A DNA stretch of 64,000 nucleotides from positions 14,108,817 through 14,172,816 of the forward strand of contig CM036755.1 of the NCBI GenBank assembly GCA_020796225.1. Direction: 5' to 3'. Below are positions 46,036 through 56,619 of this stretch, piece after piece; the first letter of the stretch is position 1; each line of letters starts with the position of its first letter. A program made the position numbers and the translations under genes. This DNA is from Arion vulgaris (lineage: Eukaryota; Mollusca; Gastropoda; Stylommatophora; Arionidae). The notes beneath the pieces are model-generated. The model had not been told where the DNA came from and made no database searches. It saw only the letters and a list, made by a program, of their open reading frames with translations.

Positions 46036-46600
46036 CATATTAGTAATAATAATAATAAAGCCCATAACACGTTAGGGTTGTAGGGTGTCACTGTGAGACA
46101 TTAGCACAAAAATCACTCCATGAGTCTCTGTCTTCAACTCCTCAGGCGAGTGTGGAGAAACTCTGCCCTGACCAGCTCTTGATGTTGTCAAACCAGGATT
46201 TTCTCTGCCTTCCTTTCTTTCTTCCACCCTCAACTGTTCCATGTAAGATAGTCTTAGAGAGTGAGCTATGTCTCATCACATACCCGAACCACGCAAGTTT
46301 ACACCGTTTCACGATAGTCAAGAGTAGTACTTGTCGACCAGCAAGGTTGTTTATTTGTTCTCTAACATAAATGTTCGTCTTATGTTCTATGCAACTAATA
46401 CGTAGTACCCGTGTGTAACACTTATATTTGAAAGCCCGTATTCTTCGTTCCAGTTCTGCATTGAGCGTCCAGCTCTCGCAACAGTATAAAAGAATGAATA
46501 GCACCAGCTATCTGTATATATTGATTTTTGTCAGAGTGTTGATTTTGCTTTTCCATATCACGTTTAGCCGAGACATATTATTACATATTACAGATTAGTT
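46036..46600 (-). pseudogene. LINE C-terminal fragment, family D
   Basis: Minus-strand translation of 46504-46142 gives LLYCCESWTLNAELERRIRA, then FKYKCYTRVLRISCIEHKTN, CKLAWFGYVMRHSSLSKTIL and a basic GRQRKSWFDNIKSWSGQS block. This is the standard order after the RT domain. The minus-strand 3' end has an ATT-type tail (TTATTATTATTATTAC at 46041-46056). It is 5'-truncated, and the 120-codon frame is the longest intact piece. Confidence 0.85.
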
Positions 46601-47090
46601 TATTGTCACAGAACTCCAGAGAACACCTTCTTAACGCTGTCTTAATCTTGTTTTCTGTCGTAACCATTCTACTGTCCTTAACTGCAGTTAAAAAAACATT
46701 TGTTTATTTTCACTGATGAATCATTTGGCTTCATCTCTCAACTCATCCCATCAAACAAGTCACACGTGCGAGCGGATTCTTTGTGAGACCGATCACAAAC
46801 ACGTAACTTTAGCTTCCGTGTGTCTCAGTTTCAGTTTCAGTGTGTTCTTCATCTAACAGATATTTCTATTTAATCTTCTACATTGATATTATCAGTTAAT
46901 CGATACTAACTACGAAAGTGTGTAATATGTATTAAGTATCTTCCATTACAATTGAAGACTAAACGGCAACAAACTATATTTGCAACTCTGAATAGTAATG
47001 CCAGTACTGTCTCATTGAATATAAAAGTAAATCCTTGTGTTTATTCTACAATGGACAAGTATCTATTAGTTTTTTTTTAAAAAGGGATAA
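46601..47090. other. Unassigned AT-rich sequence
   Basis: CTCAGTTTCAGTTTCAGTGTG near 46825 is a small internal repeat. No coding or RNA feature was recognised. Confidence 0.45.
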
Positions 47091-47228
47091 TATAAAGCGA
47101 CATTATTTCTTTACTAATCATAACGGTTTTAGAATTGACTATATAAAGCGACATTATTTCTTTACTAATCATAACGGTTTTAGAATTGACTATATAAAGC
47201 GACATTATTTCTTTACTAATCAATCAAG
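47091..47228. repeat. 51-bp tandem repeat, about 2.7 copies
   Basis: TATAAAGCGACATTATTTCT starts at 47091, 47142 and 47193. The period is divisible by three, and a 69-codon ORF runs through by that fact alone. Confidence 0.92.
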
Positions 47229-47274
47229 CAATCAAGTAACGTGACAGTAGCTTAGACACAATCTGTTATGTATT

Positions 47275-47990
47275 AGCGAAAAGTAAGAAACATTTAAGTG
47301 ATGGGGAAATAGCTAAAGAAACCATGGTCATTGCACTTCAAACTCTGTTAAATGATTATATAGATAAATCTGAACCTGATGTCTGTCATTAAGAGTATCC
47401 AATTGTCTCATTAAACTGTAGTTAGACGGGTTGAACCGATTTCTAACAATTTACAATCTCAGCTATATCGGTACTTGCTGTCGTGGGAATATTTGTAATT
47501 TCAGTTGGATGAAATCACGGACACTTCTAAATACTGCTGCACAGCCTAGTTGTGTATGTTTATTAGAACAGTCTTTTATAATTTTACAGTAAAAGCGGGG
47601 TTCCTTAAAATTCTTCCTCTTAAAGATAGTACTAGGGAGCAAGACAATTTTAACATATTTCTGACATCGGTTGACAGTAATATAACACTTTATCAACTTG
47701 TTGCAATAACAACTAATGAGAAACCTTCAATGACTGGTAGACACAGTGGGTTTCTTGCTCTTTGTACTAAGAATGAATCAACTACAAAATGTATTTCTTA
47801 TCATTGTAGTAACCACCAGGAATCGTTATGCATAATGACGATGAATTTCTTTGAGTATGTCATAAAAGTAGTAACTTATATTACAAATTATATCAAATCA
47901 TCGTCCACTCGTCATCGATTGTGATGCAATTCTTTGTACAGAAGTCAGGTGGCTGAGTGGAGAAAGACACTGAAACGATTTTGCAGTCTT
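47275..47990 (+). pseudogene. hAT transposase remnant (ZBED/SCAND3-like)
   Basis: Plus-strand frames show, in order, VLAKSKKHLSDGEIAKETM (about 47277-47330), a decayed stretch, FLKILPLKDSTREQ (47600-47640) and LVAITTNEKPSMTGRHSGFL (47697-47756). These continue with ISYHCSNHQESL (about 47800), VIKVVTYITNYIKSSSTRHR (about 47862-47920) and, in another frame, ILCTEVRWLSGE (about 47930-47965). The order and spacing are those of the RNase H-like core of domesticated-type hAT transposases (ZBED5/SCAND3/GTF2IRD2 group). The catalytic Asp of the usual T-D-G-A box is replaced: the segment reads TTNEK. Stops between 47395 and 47550 and the frameshift at 47924 confirm a dead copy. Terminal inverted repeats were not found. 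Confidence 0.82.
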
Positions 47991-48023
47991 TTAATTCTTC
48001 CTCTTCTTCACTCTCCCCCGAGA

Positions 48024-48142
48024 GAGGCATAGCTCCACAACCAAGGCTCTCCAAACCCTCTTATTAAAGGCCATCTTTAGAGGCATAGCTCCACAACCAA
48101 GGCTCTCCAAACTCTCTTATTAAAGGCCATTTTTAGAGGCAT
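48024..48142 (-). repeat. 56-bp repeats derived from an RTE 3' end
   Basis: GAGGCATAGCTCCACAACCA occurs at 48024 and about 48080, and a third copy follows the RTE insertion at 49045. Read on the minus strand, the unit corresponds to the tail of the RTE fragment at 49041-49260. The RTE copy 48143-49040 is inserted in the third unit. Confidence 0.8.
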
Positions 48143-49040
48143 TTGACTGGGTCTGGAATAGCAATTGACTGGGTCATGCGAAAATGCACCAATAACGCAA
48201 ATATGGGCATCAAGTGGGTTGATAAAATCTTAGAAGACCTTGATTTTGCCGACGATATAGCCCTTTTGAGTTCATCACATCAAGATATTCAAATGAAAAC
48301 AAACCTTCTCCAAAATATCTCAGGACAAATTGGTCTCCAAATAAACACCACAAAAACAAAAATTGTTGACCTTACCAGCAGTCCAGAAAATATTCAACTA
48401 AAAACTACACTCTTGAAAAAGTCAAAAGTTTTACATACCTAGGGAGTATGATGTCATCTACGGGGTGATACAGCGCCAGAAATTCCACACAGAATCGCAT
48501 TGGCATCAAGTGCTTTTAACAAATTGTCAAATATATGGAAGTCCAATTCACTCAGCAAGCACTTAAAATTAAAGATCTTTAACTCTTGTGTGATTCCAGT
48601 ATTAACTTATGAATGCGAGAGTTGGAAAGCAACAAAAGCTCTAGAAAGAAAATTAGATAACTTTGAGAATAAATGTCTTAGAAGAATACTGAACCTCAAA
48701 TGGTCAGATTTCAGACCCAATACACAAATAAGACAAGAGACCAAGCAAGAAAATGTATCAAATTTTATAAGAAAGCGCCGCTGGAACTACATCGGTCACA
48801 CACTTAGAATGGATGAGAGAAGACTCCTTACCAATCCCTCATATGGACACCAGAGGGAAAAAGAAACGAGGAAGACCAAGAGAGACTCTGCGTAGAACCA
48901 TCACCAGAGAAGGCTCAACGATGGGCCTAGTAAACATTAAAGACTTAAAACAAATAGCAACGAACCGCGAGACATGGAGAGCTATGACCTCTGCCCTATG
49001 CGCCGCCCACAGGCCCAAGAGGAAAGACTAACTAACTAAC
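48143..49040 (+). mobile_element. 5'-truncated RTE-type LINE with 11-bp target-site duplication
   Basis: TTTAGAGGCAT occurs at 48132-48142 and again at 49041-49051, exactly flanking the element. The plus-strand translation starts in the RT domain: TGSGIAIDWVMRKC, then LEDLDFADDIALLSSSHQDI, which carries an intact F-A-D-D catalytic box. After a frameshift near 48440-48500 come NKLSNIWKSNSLSKHLKLKI, LTYECESWKATKALERKLDN, CLRRILNLKWSDF and RRWNYIGHTLRMDERRLLTN. The end is KKRGRPRETLRRTITREGS and TWRAMTSALCAAHR. It closes with ACTAACTAACTAAC, a short tail usual for RTE. Frameshifts at about 48440 and 48860 inactivate it. Confidence 0.92.
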
Positions 49041-49400
49041 TTTAGAGGCATAGCTCCGCAAGCAAGGCTCTCCAAACCCTCTTATTAAAGGCCCTCTTTA
49101 CCAGATTGCTGCACTCTCTCCCATTTTCTTGCATTCAGATTCCAGCTAGCGCATCCAGGTGTTCCTGTGTCTTCCCTTACCCTTCCATTCGGGATCCTTC
49201 TCATTTCTCTGGTGACATCATTCTATGAATGCATTGATTGTGGTTTCTGTAACTATCTAATGTTGTTTACGGGGTGGGTAGCTAGCACCACGTCCTACTT
49301 ACTTGGACGCCTCTTACGACACGCATGAAGTTAACAGTGGTTCTATTGTTTACATCCCTGATTTGGGCCTCGTTAACCACTTTGGCGCAGTCTTGAAATT
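49041..49400 (-). pseudogene. Rearranged RTE fragment: C-terminus joined to a 5'-type leader
   Basis: Minus-strand translation around 49200-49060 reads GKGRHRNTWMR, a stop, LESECKKMGESAAIW and then GFGEPCLRSYAS-type residues. These match the RTE C-terminal pattern GRxRxTW, E-x-x-x-K-x-M-G. Immediately upstream on that strand (49390-49290) lies GGCCCAAATCAGGG, TAGAACCACTG and GTGTCGTAAGAGGCG, which is the leader-like element also present at 26195. The endonuclease and RT parts between them are missing. Confidence 0.7.
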
Positions 49401-49575
49401 GCGATAAGGGAATTCCTTAAATTATAACCAGGATATATCCGGAGGGGGAAGGGCCTGTAGGACATTTCCTGACTATACAATTGAGTTTTCTTGACAGATA
49501 TTACCTTCAAATAAAATTAGTTCAGTCTCGAATTACAATGAGAAGATCGTGAAATCTCGGACACTATAAGTTCTA
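49401..49575. other. Unassigned spacer
   Basis: No feature seen. CCGGAGGGGGAAGGGCC near 49440 is an isolated G-rich run. Confidence 0.4.
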
Positions 49576-49748
49576 TAAGTGGGTTTTAACCAAAAATAAC
49601 TTTTGATTGATGATTTAAACAAAAAATAACTTTTGATTGATGATTGAAACAAAAATAACTTTTGATTGATGATTTAAACAAAAATAACTTTTGATTGATG
49701 ATTTAAACAAAAAATAACAACTTTTGATTGATGATTTAAACAAAAAAT
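49576..49748. repeat. ~29-33-bp tandem repeat, five to six copies
   Basis: AATAACTTTTGATTGATGAT recurs with AAACAAAA linkers of variable A-run length. The last copy carries a 3-bp insertion (AACAACTTTT). Confidence 0.88.
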
Positions 49749-50088
49749 TACTTTCTCATTTTCTAAATTCGAAATCTATTGCTGAATCTATGAGTGACGA
49801 TGTAAGTGATCTTTTCCGTCCAACATCTTGTAACTCCTTACTTTTATTTGCTAACAGATTTAGTAAATGTTCAACCCTTGAACGAATTATGATGTTATTC
49901 AATAACCATTTCGCATCTGTTGATACAACTGAACTTAGACGTAGTGTCTATGAAGTTTTAGAAACAAATATAATCTTGAAGAGTTATAAATCTTGAGTTT
50001 ACAAGAAAATATATTTGTGAAATTCTCTCATAATCTCTCATAAAAGATGACAATTTCTGGGCTTTGGTGGACAAGACTAAATATTCAA
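49749..50088 (+). other. Short unassigned ORF region
   Basis: An ORF of 90 codons (49724-49996) begins in the preceding repeat and then has about 75 unique codons (LLSHFLNSKSIAESMSDDVS and onward). I recognise no family. It could be an exon or transposon remnant, because its non-repeat part is ordinary in composition. There is no other support. Confidence 0.3.
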
Positions 50089-50089
50089 C

Positions 50090-50970
50090 GATTAGTAATG
50101 TTGAGCTGAAAATATATTCGTACTTTAGTTCAACATATTTATGTGAAGTCTCATGTAGTGTTGCGTTGAAAACATATTCGTACTTTAGTTCAACATATCT
50201 ATGTGAAGTCTCATGTAGTGTTGCGTTGAAAACATATTCGTACTTTAGTTCAACATATCTATGTAAAGTCTCATGTAGTGTTGCGTTGAAAACATATTCG
50301 TACTTTAGTTTAACATATTTATGTGAAGTCTCATGTAGTGTTGCGTTGAAAACATATTCGTACTTTAGTTTAACATATTTATGTGAAGTCTCATGTAGTG
50401 TTGCGTTGAAAACATATTCGTACTTTAGTTTAACATATTTATGTGAAGTCTCATGTAGTGTTGCGTTGAAAACATATTCGTACTTTAGTTTAACATATTT
50501 ATGTGAAGTCTCATGTAGTGTTGCGTTGAAAACATATTCGTACTTTAGTTCAACATATTTATGTGAAGTCTCATGTAGTGTTGCGTTGAAAACATATTCG
50601 TACTTTAGTTTAACATATTTATGTGAAGTCTCATGTAGTGTTGCGTTGAAAACATATTCGTACTTTAGTTTAACATATTTATGTGAAGTCTCATGTAGTG
50701 TTGCGTTGAAAACATATTCGTACTTTAGTTTAACATATTTATGTGAAGTCTCATGTAGTGTTGCGTTGAAAACATATTCGTACTTTAGTTTAACATATTT
50801 ATGTGAAGTCTCATGTAGTGTTGCGTTGAAAACATATTCGTACTTTAGTTTAACATATTTATGTGAAGTCTCATGTAGTGTTGCGTTGAAAACATATTCG
50901 TACTTTAGTTCAACATATCTATGTAAAGTCTCATGTAGTGTTGCGTTGAAAACATATTTGTACTTTATAT
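50090..50970. repeat. 60-bp satellite, about 14.5 copies
   Basis: The unit contains AAAACATATTCGTACTTTAG and AGTCTCATGTAGTGTTGCGT. Register is kept with no indel. Variation is at TTCAACAT/TTTAACAT, TATCTATG/TATTTATG and GTGAAG/GTAAAG. Both strands are open for more than 300 codons because 60 is divisible by three and the unit lacks stops. The two ORFs cannot both be genes, and neither has a substantial unique part. Confidence 0.96.
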
Positions 50971-51104
50971 TCAAATATGAACATCATCAAAAAAAAAATC
51001 GATCCTGCCTGACAGACTAAAACCTCGATGATGCTTTAAAAGCAGACAGCTCCAGTTGCATAACAATATTTCCTCAACTTGTAACATATATCAATCAATC
51101 AAGT
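50971..51104. other. Spacer after the 60-bp array
   Basis: Includes an AAAAAAAAA run at 50990. No feature seen. Confidence 0.4.
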
Positions 51105-51830
51105 GCTGTGTCGGTTAGCGTAGGCGATCATGTCTCTCCACATCAGTCTGCCTCTCGTTCAATCCATCAAATCCGTCACTGAACCATTGCCGAACTATGA
51201 TTTCAAGCCGTCCTGAATTTTGTCCCTTTGTTTCCCTCTATCTCTCTTTCCCATGTATTTTGCCTGTTGTAACCAAATGTTCTAAACTGCCCATTCTAAT
51301 TTTATATCAGAAAAACCATGATTGTCTGCTTCTTATTCGATTGATTAGATTTCAATATGAATCTGTCTCCGACACGATCTCTTCATTGATTTTTCTAGCT
51401 GTCCATGGAACTTTCAATATTCTTCTGAGAAACCACATGTCTGTGTCTTCCAATGTTCTTACCATTTGTCTGTCCATGGAACTTTCAATATTCTTCTAAG
51501 AAACCACATTTCTGTGGCTTCCATTGTTCTTACCATTTGTCTCTTCATTGTCCATGACTCACTGCCATATAAAAGTATTGACTCTATATAGCATTGGATT
51601 ATTCGTTTCCTCAACGCCACTGACCAAAATTTATTGCATAGTATGTTTTTCAACTTCTGAAAGCCTGATTTTACCTGAGCTATTCTGCTTGTTATTTCTG
51701 ATATGCATTTGATGTGATAAGGAGACCCAGATATTTCAATCGATGAACTTCTTTAATTCCTTCTTCTCTAATTTGTATATGACAAACGGGTGTAACATAT
51801 GTGCAGTGTCCTACTTCAGACTGTTAGATG
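51105..51830 (-). pseudogene. LINE C-terminal fragment, family E, with an internal 71-bp duplication
   Basis: Minus-strand translation from about 51730 gives SRIAQVKSGFQKLKNILCNK, then FWSVALRKRIIQCYIESILL, YGSESWTMKRQMVRTMEATE and MWFLRRILKVPWTDKW, in the correct order for the region following RT. Farther down, near 51105-51155, WRDMIAYANRH supplies the usual C-terminal end. GTCCATGGAACTTTCAATAT occurs at 51401 and again at 51472, so a 71-bp piece of the element was duplicated after insertion or during decay. Stops interrupt the middle. Confidence 0.85.
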
Positions 51831-52114
51831 TAAGTACAATTATTTGAAGTACAATATTTTGTAAGTACAATTATTTGAAGTACAATATTCTGTAAATACA
51901 GTATAGATGACGTACATTCGTTGTGTATAAAAGTACAACCATTTTAAACGGACACACGCTGCTTTTTACCTGCGAGTAAGTATTGTGTTGGTTATATCAT
52001 GAAGTTTTGACTATACAACATAAACAAACAAGGATTTACTACTTGTCAATAATTCACAATTCGGAGAATGTATTGCTTTCTGGGTTTTTTTTCATCTTAG
52101 TCTTTATTATACTT
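51831..52114. other. Unassigned sequence with a 31-bp duplication
   Basis: GTAAGTACAATTATTTGAAG occurs twice within 51830-51895. Otherwise nothing was recognised. Confidence 0.5.
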
Positions 52115-52620
52115 CTAGTCCTATCTAGATATGTTTACTGTGCAGTCGTTCTTCTTTCTTTTTTTGTCCTTCTCTGCTTTTTTGCCGCTAGGCGTAGCAG
52201 GTTTAACTGATGATCGGTTCCGAGATAATGCACGCTCGGTCGCTTGATATGGTGTGGCATTGTGGAGTTTTAAGATGTCTGTAACTCCATCAACCCATCT
52301 TTTTCTTGGTCTGTCCTTTCCTCTTGATGATTCCATTTTCAGGTTGTACGCTCTTGCAACTGGTGTATTCGGTTCATTCTGACCAAGTGGCCAAACCATT
52401 TGAGTCTCTGTTTTTCAATAAATCTAATAGCAGGTGTTGATCCGACTGTTCTTCTAATTTCCTCATTTCTTATATGGTCTATTCTTGTTTTATTTACAGC
52501 TTTCCTCAAGCATCTCATTTCGCATGTGGTAATTTTCCTTTCTTGTTCTTTTGTCAGTGCCCATGTTTGGCTCTGGTAGCACAGTGTTGATATAAAGATT
52601 GAATTTATAATCTGTTGATG
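52115..52620 (-). pseudogene. LINE C-terminal fragment, family B
   Basis: Minus-strand translation of 52399-52121 reads MVWPLGQNEPNTPVARAY, then GKDRPRKRWVDGVTDILKLH and YQATERALSRNRSS, with upstream pieces MRNEMLEES and NKNRPYKK in broken frames. It shares the GHL-R-M / PRKRW layout and local DNA similarity with 25562-26000, so both belong to one family. It is inactive. Confidence 0.8.
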
Positions 52621-52800
52621 CAGTCGTTACTTTGTGCATTTATATCCATCTGTTTGTATGCTGGACACATTTGGCAGCCGTCCGTTAAATTATTACATTA
52701 AAATCGATATTGAACCTATCCAGCGATTGAAGGAATTAAGAATTACATCTTGTGCAAGTAGAACTGGATGACTGAGAGGCAAAGTGAGGAGGGTGAATAA
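52621..52800. other. Unassigned spacer
   Basis: No feature seen. Confidence 0.4.
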
Positions 52801-52870
52801 ACAGTGAGCCACCGAAACCATCAGTATTCATATCCATCGACATCTGTTGCGATCAGACTGATCATCTAAG
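52801..52870 (+). mobile_element. Dispersed repeat D1, copy 2
   Basis: Matches the copy at 45791-45880 through GAGCCACCGAAACCATCAGT and the following 40 bases with about a quarter of positions changed. The family is unknown. Confidence 0.6.
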
Positions 52871-52929
52871 GGTCGGGAGGGAGGGCTATTACGCCCGACA
52901 GTTCAGCAATCTGTCTCAATTTTGTAATA

Positions 52930-53258
52930 ATTTTGAATATCTTTATTGCTCTCTGAGCATGTCTGTAGGTGCTCCGATCTCCTTCACAATATCTTCATTG
53001 CTCTCTGAGCATGTCTGTAGGTGCTCCGATCTCCTTCAGAATATCTTCATTGCTCTCTGAGCATGTCTGTAGGTGCTCCGATCTCCTTCACAATATCTTC
53101 ATTGCTCTCTGAGCATGTCTGTAGGTGCTCCGATCTCCTTCAGAATATCTTCATTGCTCTCTGAGCATGTCTGTATGTGCTCCGATCTCCTTCACAATAT
53201 CTTCATTGCTCTCTGAGCATGTCTGTAGGTGCTCCGATCTCCTTCACAATATCTCCAA
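52930..53258. repeat. 52-bp tandem repeat, about six copies
   Basis: ATATCTTCATTGCTCTCTGA starts at 52989 and 53041 and onward every 52 bp. The unit includes GTGCTCCGATCTCCTTCA. That word is close to GTGCTCCAATCTCCTACT of the 55-bp array at 6172-8785. Confidence 0.93.
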
Positions 53259-53510
53259 CAATGTTCTAGTACCAGTTGTACCAGTTTTGTTTTAAATCTG
53301 TGTCTTGGTGATCCTTCAGGCTACGCCGGCCGGAGACTAACTTCTGGCAGGTCTAACTTAGCCGTATTGGCCTGACCAAAAGTTAAGCAGCAGATTGAAG
53401 AACCATAACATTACAGTGTAAAACCAACCGGCAAGTACTACATATTCTGGCTGCAACCAACTCACTTCGCAGCTTTGGCTTAAATGGCACAGTTCTCTCT
53501 ATTTAGTGCA
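53259..53510. other. Unassigned sequence
   Basis: Contains GGCTACGCCGGCCGGAGACT, a GC-rich island in AT-rich surroundings, possibly part of a mobile element. No boxes or coding were recognised. Confidence 0.4.
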
Positions 53511-53650
53511 TGCTACATGGAATTCTTAAGGGGATAGTGACTCGGTCTATTAACCCCGACGTTCTGAGTTCGAATCACGCTGCGAACAGTTTGGTTGCAA
53601 ATTGTTTTGCGTGGATTTTTATAAAAGGACGATGGCACCACCCGTTCAGA
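53511..53650 (+). mobile_element. Second tRNA-like SINE head, family S2
   Basis: ATAGTGACTCGGTCTATTAA at 53533-53552 resembles an A-box region, and GAGTTCGAATCACG at about 53568-53581 is a good B box. The following sequence (GTTTGGTTGCAAATTG) differs from the S1 body, so I treat it as a separate family. A tRNA pseudogene is the alternative. Confidence 0.55.
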
Positions 53651-54584
53651 AAGCAATAACAAACTACTGAACGTAATAATGCCTAGAAAAATCACAAACA
53701 AGGTTAAAAAGCTGGGGTTGATTAGCAAAGTCATATAAAGGATATGCAATCAAGTTATTTTTTTAATATGAAGAAAACTTGAATACACATTGAATATTTT
53801 TGTAAAGTTAATAATTTAATGACTTTCTAATCTCAAAAACATAAAGAATTAAAGAAAAACGATAATAGTATATTCATAAAAGAACAACATCCACACAATA
53901 TACCCAACTTTTAAATACAATAATCATATTATATTTCTATTAATAAATAATGATCGTTTGATTTTTCGTAACAGAAATTCCAGTTAAAACTGACCCTAGA
54001 ACTATAATGTACACATCAGACACAACTCTGAATGACAGTTTCTGCGTTTAACCTCACTTTCTATGAATATACAGCTATGAGAATTAAAATAAAAACCTAT
54101 TAGACAATATGTTCTTTGTTAAATCCGAGATGACGTTTTCATACGAATTGACAGTAATGTTCTATTACTGTAATGTAAGCAGTGCTAAATGTGTTATGTA
54201 TAACTTTCGTTCAGCAAAAATCTCAAATATATTGCTTATATATTCTATAAATCATACTGATAAAATATGTTGATATCACAGTATAAACAATATACACAGT
54301 TCTAGATAATAGTATGTAAAATATATGCATTTATATATTTATAGATAACACTGTTTGGCGATTTTTGTGACTAGAGTCACATGTATGATGCTTGTTTCGT
54401 GCTTCAAACGTACGCGGTTCAAGTTCGAGAGGAACACTCTAGAGCTATTTGCAAAGTAATTACAATTCTCAAACCCACAATAAAACTTCAGTTACGTGTT
54501 TAAGTTGAGCATGTAAAAGAACCCTCGGTAGTAGAAAACCCTTAATAGCAGACCGGAAAAACGAGCACGGGAAGAATCATAAAT
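53651..54584. other. Unassigned AT-rich stretch
   Basis: Almost 1 kb without tandem structure or ORFs beyond about 80 codons. GCGGTTCAAGTTCGAG at 54415-54430 is B-box-like, but no convincing A box precedes it. Confidence 0.45.
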
Positions 54585-54700
54585 ACCACTTTAAGATACC
54601 ACTTTAAGATACCACTTTAAGATACCACTTTAAGATACCACTTTAAGATACCACTTTAAGATACCACTTTAAGATACCACTTTAAGAAAACACTTTAAGA
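54585..54700. repeat. 13-bp tandem repeat, about nine copies
   Basis: CCACTTTAAGATA repeats in strict register. The last two units change to ACACTTTAAGAAA. Confidence 0.95.
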
Positions 54701-54937
54701 AAACAATTCCTGCAAAATTGTCACCATCCTCAATAGCACAAAGGGTACTTTAACCGGTGTTGTTGAGTTCTTGAAGAGAGTTCTAGAATACATAGGAATG
54801 TATTCACATTTTTCTGGTGTATTTCGTATGAAACAAACACTAAACCTCAAGATCATGCAGCACCTTCTTGATGTCTATCTTGGGAATAGGCAAACTTGTA
54901 GTATCTTCAGTTTATCTGATCATTAACTGGTGTTCAA
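54701..54937. other. Unassigned spacer
   Basis: No feature seen between the 13-bp and 39-bp arrays. Confidence 0.4.
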
Positions 54938-56022
54938 CTTACAGCATATGTTCTGTGCACATATGCCTTTGATCAACTTACAGCATATGTTCTGTGCACA
55001 CATACCTTTGATCAACTTACAGCATATGTTCTGTGCACACATACCTTTGATCAACTTACAGCATATGTTCTGTGCAGATATGCCCTTGATCAACTTACAG
55101 CATATGTTCTGTGCAGACATGCCCTTGATCAACTTACATCATATGTTCTGTGCAGACATGCCCTTGATCAACTTACAGCATATGTTCTGTGCAGATATGC
55201 CCTTGATCAACTTACAGCATATGTTCTGTGCACACATGCCCTTGATCAACTTACATCATATGTTCTGTGCAGATATGCCTTTGATCAACTTACAGCATAT
55301 GTTTTGTGCAGACATGCCTTTGATCAACTTACAGCATATGTTCTGTGCAGATATGCCCTTGATCAACTTACAGCATATGTTCTGTGCAGATATGCCCTTG
55401 ATCAACTTACAGCATATGTTCCTTGCACACATGCCTTTGATCAACTTACAGCATATGTTTTGTGCAGACATGCCCTTGATCAACTTACAGCATATGTTCT
55501 GTGCAGATATGCCCTTGATCAACTTACAGCATATGTTCTGTGCAGATATGCCCTTGATCAACTTACATCATATGTTCTGTGCAGATATGCCCTTGATCAA
55601 CTTACATCATATGTTCTGTGCAGACATGCCCTTGATCAACTTACAGCATATGTTCTGTGCAGACATGCCCTTGATCAACTTACAGCATATGTTCTGTGCA
55701 GATATGCCCTTGATCAACTTACATCATATGTTCTGTGCAGACATGCCCTTGATCAACTTACAGCATATGTTCTGTGCAGATATGCCCTTGATCAACTTAC
55801 ATCATATGTTCTGTGCAGACATGCCCTTGATCAACTTACAGCATATGTTTTGTGCAGACATGCCTTTGATCAACGTACAGCATATGTTCTGTGCAGACAT
55901 GGCCTTGATAAACTTACAGCAGATGTTCTGTGCAGACATGCCCTTGATCAACTTACAGCAGATGTTCTGTGCAGACATGCCCTTGATCGACTTACAGCAT
56001 ATGTTCTGTGCAGACATGCCCG
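54938..56022. repeat. 39-bp minisatellite, about 28 copies
   Basis: The unit contains CAACTTACAGCATATGTTCT and GTGCAGATATGCCCTTGAT (starts 54974, 55013 and onward). Variable sites are CAGCATATG/CATCATATG, GCAGATATG/GCAGACATG/GCACACATG and CCCTTG/CCTTTG. No indel disturbs the register. The 365-codon ORF reading LINLQHMFCADMP repeats and the two other long ORFs follow from the 39-bp period and have no unique sequence of note. Confidence 0.96.
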
Positions 56023-56619
56023 TGTGAACGACAGCTATGACTGAAATAAAAATTGTACGGACACTAAACGAGTATCACTGTACAAAACAATTTTGGAATG
56101 AGATTTGCTTGTATAAGAGACGAATAACTTCTGCAAGCCTAAGACGCGTCGGTCTGTCAAAGCCACGTGCCGCTGACAACAATGAGTGCCAGACAGATCC
56201 TGGAAAATCCTGCAAGTGGTCTCTGCAGAGGTGTCTACGATATATCTTTGGAATAAAATGTATCCACACCACAGAGGAAAAACACAACGAGAGCCAAGTA
56301 CAATAATAATTGAGTGGTTTACAAGCACAGTGCCTACGACAGCTTCCTGGCTGGTCCGTCCAACGTGGCAACGTGGTTAATGATGTTAGTCTTCGCAGTT
56401 TCTGTACTCCAGACAAGGACAGACATATCTTTCTTTCTTGTGAGCTACAAGTAATCTATGTCCTAAACTGATTAGTAAGCTCTCATCAGTAACAGTCTCG
56501 TAGAAGCTACGACACAGCGTTTGAGTTCTGAGTGATGACTTAGCAATGTTTGGATCTAACGACCAAGGATTGACTTTATTGCACCGGATTTTTACCCATA
56601 TCGTTGGGTCAATCTCCGT
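56023..56619. other. Unassigned region, possible decayed element
   Basis: ORFs of 64-113 codons overlap on both strands between 56035 and 56420, with no family recognised on either. GC content is higher than the flanks, which hints at an old coding element. I cannot identify it. Confidence 0.35.

Noticed and set aside
49958..51020. ORFs of 338 and 318 codons on opposite strands in the 60-bp array
   Set aside because: Both result from a stop-free unit whose length is divisible by three. Neither has a convincing non-repeat domain.
54395..54440. tRNA-like head at GCGGTTCAAGTTCGAG
   Set aside because: B-box-like word only. The expected A box upstream is absent, and the body does not match S1 or S2.
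54930..56044. 365-codon ORF with LINLQHMFCADMP repeats
   Set aside because: Repeat-only protein with two other long ORFs in the same DNA.
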